Shown piece by piece: positions 1 through 7,097 of a DNA stretch of 64,000 nt. This DNA is from Alphaproteobacteria bacterium bin52 (GTDB taxonomy: Bacteria; Pseudomonadota; Alphaproteobacteria; Thalassobaculales; Thalassobaculaceae): the NCBI GenBank assembly GCA_002238645.1, contig MPMT01000013.1, positions 1 through 64,000 of the forward strand, read 5' to 3'. Position 1 is the stretch's first letter. Every line of letters begins with the position of its first letter. A model generated the notes under the pieces. The model ran no database searches. It worked only from the letters and a program-made list of their open reading frames with translations, and was not told where the DNA came from. Position numbers and translations under genes: made by a program.

Positions 1-2
1 TG

Positions 3-1400
3 CATGAGAGTCCCGGCGGGTGCTATATCCGTGTGGGCGCATCGAAGCGGCTAATGGCCGGCGACGAGCGGTTACGCTTGGCACAACGGCGGTCGCAGGC
101 CCGCTTCTTGTGGTTCGACAAGCAGCCGGTGCCGGAGACCGGTTTCAGTACATTGGCCGAGGCCCTTTGGAAACCGTTGCTCAGCGCCGAGGGTGCGGCC
201 GAGCCGGAGGCGGCACTCGGGAAGCTGGCGCTCCTTGAAGACGATGAGGCCGGAGTCCTTCGCGCCACCGTAGCCGGCGTGCTGTTGTGCACTCAAGATC
301 CGGAACGATGGCTCCCGAACGCCTGCATCACGGCCACCAGATACCGCGGCGGAGACCGTGCATCGGGCCAGATCGACGCCCGGGAGATCACCGGCCCGCT
401 GAACGAACAGATCGCCGGCGCCGTTGCCTTTGCCGTCAGAAACATGCAGGTCGCGGCGCGTAAGGATCCGGCTCGTTCGGATCTGCCCCAGTACAGCGAA
501 AAGGCCCTGTTCGAAGCTTTGGTCAACGCAGTTGTCCATCGCGACTATTCCATGAGAGGAAGCAAGATTTTCCTGTCCATGTTCGACGATCGCCTGGAAA
601 TTCAATCGCCCGGTTCCCTGCCAAACAACCTGACGGTGGAGAGCATGGCCTCGCGGCAATCCACCCGAAACGAAGCCCTGACCTCTATATTGGCGCGCAT
701 GCCTGTCGGAGGGACCCGTGGCGGCGAAGACAGGCGTTACTACATGGAGCGCCGCGGCGACGGTGTGCTCATTATCCAACGCGAGACATGGGAACTGTGC
801 GGGAAGTATCCCAAGTACCAGATCGTCGACGACTCAGAGGTCCTTCTTGTCATTCCCGCGGCGACGCAAGAACGGAGTCCCGCTCGTGCCGTAATCTCCG
901 TGCGCTCCCACGGTCGGTCCTTTCCGGGCGCCGATCTCCTGCTCCTATTTCCGAACAAGACATGGAAACAAGCCACCACGGACGAGCAGGGCGAAGCGGC
1001 AATCGATCTGCACACGACCCAGCTGCCCATGACCGTGTTCGCGTCCGCGCCGGGACATGCCGCGCAACTAGAGCGGGACTGGAAACCCAGCGAACGCGCG
1101 CTGGCGATCGATTTGGAGGCCCTGCCGGCAGGCGGGTCCGTCATTTTCGCGGAGGCGACCGGTCATCTTCCAGGATTGAAGGGCAGGCTCAATCCCATAC
1201 GCGATGCCCATGACCGGACGTATCTCTACGCGTCGAACATCGCGATCGACGAAGGCAAGCAGCAGCCGGTCCACTTCATCCCGGGCGAGGAACTGCAATT
1301 GACCGATGCGGAAGGGACGGAACTGCACGTGCGGATCGTCGATATCGTGGGCCGGTCAGCCCTTGTCGAGTATTTCTACGCTCGGCGAGCAGGTCAGTGA
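3..1400 (+). CDS. ATP-binding protein with AlbA-like and GHKL (HATPase_c_4) domains, 5' end outside window
   Basis: The reading frame is open from base 3, so the true start lies off the left edge. The first visible residues (GGCYIRVGASKRLM, then QRRSQARFLWFDKQPVP) match the end of the Schlafen/AlbA_2 module common in ATP-binding regulators. A GHKL ATPase N-box (EALVNAVVHRDY, about residue 165 of the visible part) and a G1-type box (DRLEIQSPGSLP) follow, with a second glycine box near YYMERRGDGV. The last ~180 residues form a beta-rich extension I cannot name. Proteins of this build are common in genomic islands and defence loci. The next gene, on the same strand 66 bases on, is a broken HEPN gene, so the two were probably co-transcribed. 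Its substrate is unknown. Confidence 0.8.
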   Translation, partial: HESPGGCYIRVGASKRLMAGDERLRLAQRRSQARFLWFDKQPVPETGFSTLAEALWKPLLSAEGAAEPEAALGKLALLEDDEAGVLRATVAGVLLCTQDPERWLPNACITATRYRGGDRASGQIDAREITGPLNEQIAGAVAFAVRNMQVAARKDPARSDLPQYSEKALFEALVNAVVHRDYSMRGSKIFLSMFDDRLEIQSPGSLPNNLTVESMASRQSTRNEALTSILARMPVGGTRGGEDRRYYMERRGDGVLIIQRETWELCGKYPKYQIVDDSEVLLVIPAATQERSPARAVISVRSHGRSFPGADLLLLFPNKTWKQATTDEQGEAAIDLHTTQLPMTVFASAPGHAAQLERDWKPSERALAIDLEALPAGGSVIFAEATGHLPGLKGRLNPIRDAHDRTYLYASNIAIDEGKQQPVHFIPGEELQLTDAEGTELHVRIVDIVGRSALVEYFYARRAGQ

Positions 1401-1466
1401 TCGCCCGTTCATTCCTGAACTGCAACGGGTAGGGCTAACCGACAGATAGGCAGGGAGACGTAGCGT

Positions 1467-1795
1467 ATGGCCAAGAGCACCCGCCAGTACGTGTTCGAAG
1501 GCATGGACGTGTTGCCGGAAGCGCTGGTTCCGTTTGTGGAGAAGCGGCTGGAGAGCGCGCTGACCGGTCACTGGCAGGTTCGAGTAGCCGAAAACTCCGG
1601 CTGCACGCCAACCCCAACGGCAGCATCGCCTGGGACCAGGCCGCGCTGCTGAACGCAATGGACCGGTTCTGGACAGACGCGTTCAAGACCGTGCTCGGAC
1701 GCGCCGAACGGTCGATCGCGAACGAATTGGTCGCCGTCCGCAATAAGCTCGCGCACAACGAGCATCCATGTTTCGCGTCAAGGGGGCGTGGTTGG
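1467..1795 (+). pseudogene. Swt1-type HEPN domain gene, frameshifted and truncated
   Basis: An ATG with a GGGAG site upstream opens MAKSTRQYVFEGMDVLPEAL, which matches the start of Swt1-family HEPN domains in bacterial conflict proteins. Near 1590-1600 the homology moves to another frame (NPNGSIAWDQAALLNAMDRF, then FKTVLGRAERSIANELVAVR) and ends with the HEPN signature RNKLAHNE at about 1765. In this family the domain usually heads a much longer protein; here recognisable sequence stops at the edge of an insertion sequence. One indel plus the loss of the 3' part makes this a dead gene. HEPN domains are typically RNases or RNA-binding toxins. The identity of the missing part is inference. Confidence 0.7.
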
Positions 1796-1930
1796 CGGGT
1801 TTGCGATTTATTCACAGTTTTTCCACAAGGTTATCCCCGGGGTCGTTGCCCTCGATCGCTTCCGGTTGCCACGCACTCGCGGCGTGTCTTTGACTGGTTC
1901 GATCAATTGACTGCAGCTCGTTGAGTGTGA

Positions 1931-2596
1931 TCACGCGTTCGTTTCCGCTGCGGAGACGGGCGGTTGTGGGGTCCAGGAGCGCTGCTGGCCAAGCAGGACA
2001 TTGGCCAGGACGATCAGTTTGCGCATGACCGCGACGACACCCGCCTTGTGGGCCTTGCCGGCATTGCGGAGCCGTTCGGCGAAGCTGCGCAGGTCTGGGT
2101 TCCAGTTGATTGCCGACAACGCAGCCATGTAGACAACATCGCGCGGTCGTCTGCGGCCCCCCGGACATGGCGGTTTCCGGAGGATGTCCCGCTGTCGCGG
2201 GCGTACGGGGCAACACCGGGCAGAGCGGCAGCCTGCCGGTTACCGATCGTGCCGAGTTCCGGCATCCAGGCGATCAGGGCTGCGGCGGTGATCGGTCCGA
2301 CGCCGGTGATGGATGTCAGGATGGCAGAGGCCTGCGCATGATCATCGGACCCTTCGATGAGGATCTTGATGTCCTCTTCAATCCCGGTGATCTGTTCCTT
2401 GAGGCTCTCAACAGCGCTCTTTGCCCGTGTCACCGCCATGGGAGTGATAACGCTCTGGCTGACCAGCTTCAGGGCGGTTCTGCCGTCGATCAGCCGGTCG
2501 CGGGTCACCATCAGATCCTGGAGCTGAGCGATACAGGCATCCTGTGGCGCCACCGGCGCCAGATCTGTCAAGGCCTGACCGTATCGCTGCAGCATG
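1931..2596 (-). pseudogene. Transposase of outer IS110 element, C-terminal part
   Basis: Minus-strand translation from 2596 gives MLQRYGQALTDLAPVAPQD, a charged helical linker, then the Tnp_20 (IS116/IS110/IS902) domain with the helix-hairpin-helix stretch TSITGVGPITAAALIAWMPE and the conserved region LPGVAPYARDSGTSSGNRHV. Around 2150 the frame slips, and the remainder (MAALSAINWNPDLRSFAERL to VLLGQQRSWTPQPPV) is read in another frame to a stop at 1931. The N-terminal half of the gene is on the far side of the inserted element. Confidence 0.75.
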
Positions 2597-2604
2597 GCAG
2601 ATCC

Positions 2605-2615
2605 TATGAGGCCCC
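2605..2615 (+). repeat. Left subterminal inverted repeat of the nested IS
   Basis: TATGAGGCCCC. It is repeated inverted at 4190-4201 with one extra G. The 7 bases 2598-2604 form the outer flank that belongs to the element. Confidence 0.7.
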
Positions 2616-2722
2616 GTTCGGGGGTCGGCGCTACGGTGCCGTCTTTTCCCATTTGACGAGGAGATTGACGATGTCCGCAAGGATCGCACCCGCGGCGCCG
2701 ACCGGTGCCGAGACGACCACGC

Positions 2723-3878
2723 GTGGCCATCGAGATCAGCCGGAAGAGCTGGGCGGTGGGGCTCAAGAGCCCGCTGGGCGAGAAGATCGGGCTGTACACG
2801 CTGGCCGCGGCGGACGTGGCCAGCCTCAAGGGGTTGCTCGAGCAGCACCGCACCCGGGCTGAGAAGTCGCTGGGCCGGGGGGGGGGAGAGATGCGGGTGT
2901 GCTACGAGGCCGGAGCTACGAGGGGGTCTGGCTGGCGCGCTGGCTGAAGCAGGAAATGGGTCTGGAGACGGTGGTGCTGGACCCGGCGAGTCTCCTGGTG
3001 AACCGCAAGGCGAAGCAACGCAAGACCGATCGGATCGACGCGACGAAGATGGTGCGTGCGCTGCTGGCGTATGACCGGGGCGACGCGGCAGTCCTGAGCC
3101 GGGTGCGGGTGCCGAGCGTCGAAGAGGAGGATCGCAAGCGTCTGCTCCGGGAGCGCCAGCGCCTGGTGAAGGAGCGGACGGCGCTGACGAATGCCATCAA
3201 AGGACTTCTCAAGCTGCACGGGGTGTTCGGCCTGGAGCCGCGTGCCCGCGACTTCGATGTGGCGTTCGCGGCCGTGACCACGGCCTGTGGCGAGCCGTTC
3301 CCGCCGCAGGCCGGCCAGGAGATCGAGCGTCTCGCCAACGGCTGGGGCTGGGGCTGGTCCTGCGACAGATCGAGGCGATCGAGGCCGAACGCGACCAGGC
3401 CGTGCGCCGCGCGGAGGCCGTGCACTGCGAGGCAGGCCGTCGTGCGGCGACGGGCGCGGGCAGCGGGGCCCGGGCCGACGCGTCGATCGCGGCGCTGGCC
3501 CGGCTCAAGGGGATCGGCACCAACGACGCGACCCTGCTGATGCACGAGATCTTCTACCGCCAGTTCGGCAACCGCCGCGAGCTCGCGAGCTGGGCCGGCC
3601 TGACACCGACACCGTGGGCCAGCGGCGATGTCCAGCGTGATCAGGGGATCGGCCGCGACGGGCCCGCCTGGATCCGCGCCCAGCTGGTGCAGATGGCCTG
3701 GCGCTGGGTCCGGTTCCAACCCGACAGTGCACTCAGCCAGTGGTTCGAGGCCCGCACCGCCGGTGCCCGGGGACGGATCCGCAGGGTCATGATCGTGGCC
3801 GTGGCCTGCAAGCTCCTGATCGCCCTGTGGCGCAATGCCGACACCGGTCTGGTGCCCATCGGCGCGCGCGTCGCCTGA
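2723..3878 (+). pseudogene. IS1111-type transposase, multiply frameshifted
   Basis: Translation begins around AIEISRKSWAVGLKSPLGEK (N-terminal RuvC-like DEDD domain) and is interrupted near a ten-G run at 2878-2887 and near 2914, where CYEAG changes frame to SYEGVWLARWLKQEMGLETV. It continues with KTDRIDATKMVRALLAYDRG, then slips again at a GGCTGG repeat near 3340. The C-terminal domain follows in the third frame: ARLKGIGTNDATLLMHEIF, ASWAGLTPTPWASGDVQRD with the probable catalytic serine, and a stop at 3878. It is recognisable from end to end but not translatable as one protein. The start is approximate. Confidence 0.75.
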
Positions 3879-4204
3879 CTCCGAGTTCCCGGAACCGGCC
3901 GGACGCGGCCGGCGCTGGGCCGGGTGGCGCGTGACCGAATCGATGGAGGGCTGCAAAATGCCGACTGCGCAGATGGGTCCCGCCTCCGGAACGTGGCGCC
4001 CGCAAGCAAGCGGGATCGAGGGACGGGCCGGCCATACCGCCGGCGACCGCCCGGATACAAGTTGTGTGCGCGGCTCAAGGCGCGACCGGTGCCAACGCGT
4101 TCCGACCCGGCATGACCAGATGCCGAACCGCTCCTCCGGAGGAGACCTGAACATGCTGTAGATCGCGCCGCCATCGCCGCTTGACACGGGGGGCCCTCAT
4201 ACAA
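3879..4204 (+). ncRNA. Candidate seek/bridge RNA region of the IS1111 element
   Basis: These 326 bases between the transposase stop and the right end have no plausible gene. In IS1111-group elements the guide RNA is encoded 3' of the transposase. At 3933-3955 the sequence GACCG-A-ATCGATG-GAGG-GCTGCA aligns without gaps to the insertion site read on the minus strand (GACCG-C-ATCGATG-CCAT-GCTGCA), 18 of 23 positions. ATACAA at 4055-4060 repeats the last six bases of the element (4199-4204), as a donor guide could. Transcription and folding are not shown by the sequence, so the RNA is inferred. Confidence 0.45.
4190..4201 (-). repeat. Right subterminal inverted repeat of the nested IS
   Basis: Read on the minus strand this is TATGAGGGCCCC, matching the left repeat at 2605-2615. 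Only CAA (4202-4204) separates it from the restored target sequence. Confidence 0.7.
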
Positions 4205-4498
4205 GCATCGATGCGGTCCGTCTTGGCCAACTCGCCGAACGCGAGGGCGAAGTGCCGGGTGTTTCTCGGGTTGACCACGAGGGCCTCGTAGCCCCGTTCA
4301 TGCAGGGACTGGTGGACGCTGCGGTGATAGCGCCCGGTCGCCGCCTCCGTCACCACCCGGGTGACCGAGTGCGTGCGCAGGAAACCGTGGAGCCCCCTCC
4401 AGTTCGATGCGGTGTTCTCGAACCGGCGGTCAACACCATCGACATGAACGTCGAGGTGTTGCTTGCTGCACCTCGATGCCGGCGACTACCATTGTCAT
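4205..4498 (-). pseudogene. Transposase of outer IS110 element, N-terminal part
   Basis: An ATG at 4498 opens MTMVVAGIEVQQ. A frameshift follows within about 30 bases, after which another frame reads LDVHVDGVDRRFENTASNW and onward to VTEAATGRYHRSVHQSLHER and NPRNTRHFALAFGELAKTDR. This is the RuvC-like N-terminal domain of IS110 transposases, ending in the conserved DRIDA motif exactly where the second element has inserted. The C-terminal part is at 1931-2596. Confidence 0.7.
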
Positions 4499-4784
4499 GT
4501 CCCTCGCTCCTCGTCTTGCAACAATACGGGTATGTCCAGGCATCCATTCAGGACACGAGGGACATAAGGGGCAGGCCGACCACGCTCACGCACGGGTCAA
4601 TCACCCGAGACGCCATCGGTCCGACCTGCCCCTGATGCCTCCATCCCGGCGAGGGGACGGAGGCCTCTCCAGAGTGCATCACCACCCCGGAAACCGTGTC
4701 AAATTCCGAAAGTTTTCCACAGAGGCCCCGACACCAGCCGCCTGTGGACAAATCAACACCAAAAGTGATGAAGAGGGTCAGACA
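4499..4784 (-). other. Non-coding 5' region of outer IS110 element, hairpin-rich
   Basis: This stretch lies upstream of the outer transposase start, where IS110-group elements encode their bridge RNA. Arms GGGGCAGG (4568-4575) and CCTGCCCC (4625-4632) can pair, enclosing a smaller hairpin CGGGT/ACCCG (4593-4597 with 4603-4607). No gene is seen. That it encodes a bridge RNA is inference from the family. Confidence 0.35.
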
Positions 4785-5036
4785 AGAGGGTACGAGATAC
4801 CGGCCTGCATCTTCGACCTCGAACATTGGCCGGTATGCTTGCGTAGCCAGATAGCGCTTCAAGCTCGGGTCATAGCTCAGGTTGTGCGGCGCCATCTCTT
4901 GGTACCGTGCGAGATCGGCTGATGCCTGGGGGATGGAAGTTCCAAACTGCTCGGTGAGGTTGCCGCGGTTATGCGACCATTCAAAAAAAGGCGGTCGGAA
5001 GTCGATGAACTCGAGCTACCGTTCATGTATGCGCAT
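4785..5036 (-). pseudogene. BrxR/CapW-type WYL transcriptional repressor, N-terminal remnant
   Basis: Minus-strand translation from ATG 5036 gives MRIHER, an in-frame TAG (5016-5018), then LEFIDFRPPFFEWSHNRGNL, TEQFGTSIPQASADLARYQE and MAPHNLSYDPSLKRYLATQA, ending near DAGRYL. This is the winged-HTH start of the BrxR/CapW regulators (typical: L-FIDFRLYWEG--NRSDL--FG-S-PQAS-DL--YQE-AP-N--YD-S-K-Y). The WYL and WCX domains are missing, cut off at the presumed edge of the IS110 element. Such repressors are found almost exclusively at BREX, CBASS and related anti-phage loci. The stop codon and the truncation make it non-functional. Confidence 0.7.
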
Positions 5037-5320
5037 CCGCACTTGCGTCGGTTCCGGTTCATCCGACCCTTTTTCGATTGTGTCAAACACCCGTTTCTTG
5101 CGTTCTGGACCGATAGATAGGGGAACACACCTGGCACGATTTCGTGCAGCCCCGCTTGTGGTTGACGGGATCATGTATCGTGTTGGGAAGGGTGTGCATA
5201 CGACAGGGTCTGCAGCAAAAGTGCTGGCAGGGATTTTGCCGGAGGCCCTTCAGCTGGCACTTCCTGACATGGGAGGACTGGCGGCTCGGCTGGAATGGCC
5301 TGCGTGTGACGCGAAAGGCG

Positions 5321-6025
5321 TCAATGCGAAGTTCTGTAGGCGAACGCGGCGGCAAACCGATGCTCACCCAGGTCGATGAGGTGCCAACTGTCCGATGGAG
5401 CGTGGGGGAACCGAAATTCACCCGACCGGGCGCCCCGCAGCATTGTCTCGGGCACTTCGAACCCGGACGGGTTCAGCGAAAAGCCGGAGCCAAGGGCCTT
5501 GATAAGTGCCTCCTTCATGCTCCAGAGCCGGAAAAAGAGGTGTTCCTTCTGCTGTCCGGAGGCGAGCGACAGCAGGCGGCGTTCCATCGGGCCGTAGACC
5601 AGGCTGCCGATGCCGTCGAGGTCGCGCCCGGGAGTGCGCTCGGCCACATCGATGCCAATCCTGTCATTCGATGCGAACACGAGGAGTCCGTGCTGACCAC
5701 AGTGGCTGACGTTGAACCCCGTACGCGCACGCCGGCCGTCGATGAGAGCGTAAGGTTTGCCGTGTTCACCGTACTCGAATGACAACTGGCTGTTGGTGCA
5801 GCCCAGTCGTTCCGCAAGGTTGATGCGGAGTGCCGCCCGGCAGAGGACGAAACGCCGCCCGGCGCCGGGTACAAGAAAACGGTGCCAACGGGCCTTCTCT
5901 TCATCGTCAAGGAGAGAGAACGCGCGCGCCTCGCGATCTGCATGCGGCGCGAGATCCACGTGGAACATGGTCGCACCCGCCACGGTGTGCCAGGGCCTCC
6001 ACCACAGGGACGCTGTCGTCGGCAT
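5321..6025 (-). CDS. 4'-phosphopantetheinyl transferase, Sfp/AcpT type
   Basis: The 234-residue product would transfer the 4'-phosphopantetheine arm of CoA to carrier proteins of fatty-acid, polyketide or non-ribosomal peptide synthesis. Visible family motifs are the substrate-binding stretch GRRFVLCRAALR, GFNVSHCGQHGLLVFA, the magnesium-binding IGIDVAE, and WSMKEALIKALGSG (the WxxKEA motif). I chose the ATG before PTTASLWWRPWH because Sfp proteins begin shortly before the conserved FHVDL stretch; the frame is open further upstream and an earlier start is possible. No synthase gene is adjacent, so the carrier protein cannot be named. Confidence 0.85.
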   Translation of the reverse strand: MPTTASLWWRPWHTVAGATMFHVDLAPHADREARAFSLLDDEEKARWHRFLVPGAGRRFVLCRAALRINLAERLGCTNSQLSFEYGEHGKPYALIDGRRARTGFNVSHCGQHGLLVFASNDRIGIDVAERTPGRDLDGIGSLVYGPMERRLLSLASGQQKEHLFFRLWSMKEALIKALGSGFSLNPSGFEVPETMLRGARSGEFRFPHAPSDSWHLIDLGEHRFAAAFAYRTSH

Positions 6026-7097
6026 TTGAAACTCGTACCAGTCTGATGTCAGTCGCGTCCAGCGCCGGCGGTTTGAGGACCGGTCGACGCGCGATACCGG
6101 CGCTGCCCCCACAGTGTCGGGCCGGGACCGGATGGGAACCATCCGGATGCGTGAATGTGACAACGCGCATTTGAGGCGAGACGAGCCGAAAGGGGGAGAT
6201 CCGGTTCCGGCTTGCCGGTGCCTGTTCTGCGCAGTGCAACCGACCTCGGCACCTGCAGTCGGTCACGGTCCGTCGCGACAGCGGACGGCGCGGTTCACAC
6301 GGCCTGGAAAGGAGCCTCCTGTAAACAGCATGCCTGCTCGCGGGACCGGCGTCCGCGGTGATGTCACCGGGTCAACAGGAGATGGAAACACAGCCGATCG
6401 GAAGTCATGCTGTGCGAGTGATGGGGGTCGAGCCTTCGGCGGCGCTGCCGTATCCGGGAGGCATGGTGGTGAGCGCGCAGGGACCAGGCCGGACAGAAGA
6501 ACCGGTCAGGCGCACAGCCCGGCACAGTTTCCAGTTCCTTCATGGGGGTCGTCGTGACGGTGCCCGACACCCGCAGCATCTTGGCATTGACGCTGGTGCC
6601 TTCGCTCACGGACAGCAGCCCGACTGCCGCGGCCTTGATCTCCCCCATGATCCCGCCCGTGGCGCATGGGGCACCTCTTGCAGCGGTACCTGCACAGACG
6701 AATCCGATTCGTGCCAGTCCGGAGTCAGGACGACCCGCGACCTTCGTCCCGTTCGTGTGTTTCTTCCCCGCGCCCGACCCGGGACCGGCCACCCGGGTCG
6801 AATTGCCGTACGCCCTGACCATGTCCGGATGCGCAATCGCGGGGCATGTTGCTGTCGACAGCGCTCCGGGGCTACCTTCATGAGGCTGGACATCTGATCC
6901 GACTGATAGCTCTGCAGTGGCTGATCCGCGCGGTACTGCTAGTCTCCGCGATGGCGCTCGCCATGCCCGGCAAGGATGTGATCAGCGTGGACAACCTGGA
7001 ACCGTCTATCGGCGGGACGGTTCCGGTCACGCCTGGCGCGGCAGCAGCCTGGCTGTTCCGCCGCATGGTACCTGCCCGCTGATCCGGAGAGATCGAC
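6026..7097. other. Long region without a recognisable intact gene
   Basis: About 1.07 kb separates the phosphopantetheinyl transferase from the ggt-like gene. Open frames exist on both strands, but only one minus-strand piece (6478-6822) shows codon use like real genes here. A GGAGAG ribosome-binding site at 7084-7089 belongs to the downstream gene. Its length is unusual for this compact sequence and suggests lost genes. Confidence 0.5.
6478..6822 (-). pseudogene. Possible coding remnant, unidentified
   Basis: Minus-strand translation gives a glycine- and alanine-rich stretch including GGIMGEIKAAAVGLLSVSEG, TSVNAKMLRVSGTVTTTPMK and ELETVPGC, with third codon positions almost all G or C, like the real genes around it. 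No start, ribosome-binding site or family could be assigned, and the coding character fades below about 6480. It may be a fragment of a lost gene or a chance open frame. Confidence 0.25.

Larger units (their letters stand above)
2598..4204 (+). mobile_element. IS1111-group insertion sequence nested in the IS110 transposase gene
   Basis: The ends can be read directly. The left copy of an inverted repeat, TATGAGGCCCC (2605-2615), is matched at the right by TATGAGGGCCCC on the minus strand (4201-4190). About 7 bases lie outside the left repeat and 3 (CAA, 4202-4204) outside the right one. This asymmetric, subterminal placement is characteristic of the IS1111 subgroup of IS110-family elements. 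Removing the segment restores the outer transposase frame (DRIDA-MLQRYG). The transposase inside is frameshifted at least three times. Confidence 0.75.
1796..4784 (-). mobile_element. IS110-group insertion sequence, split by a second element
   Basis: A minus-strand IS110-family transposase gene is found in two pieces, 4498-4205 (N-terminal RuvC-like part) and 2596-1931 (C-terminal Tnp_20 part). The pieces rejoin exactly across the inner element: the codons for AKTDRIDA at 4205-4230 continue into MLQRYGQALTD at 2596. Outer limits are approximate and are set by where the flanking HEPN and WYL-regulator homologies stop. Both pieces also carry their own frameshifts (near 4460 and near 2150), so the element cannot move by itself. 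IS110 elements lack terminal inverted repeats, which is why I cannot give exact ends. Confidence 0.7.

Noticed and set aside
1816-1840. DnaA-box-like sequences (TTTTCCACA, GGTTATCC) near 1820, and another at about 4712
   Set aside because: Isolated, imperfect, and at the edges of an IS; no origin-type cluster or dnaA/hemE context.
4882-5379. Plus-strand open frame of 165 codons
   Set aside because: Codon use is poor, no family is recognisable, and it lies opposite the WYL-regulator remnant.
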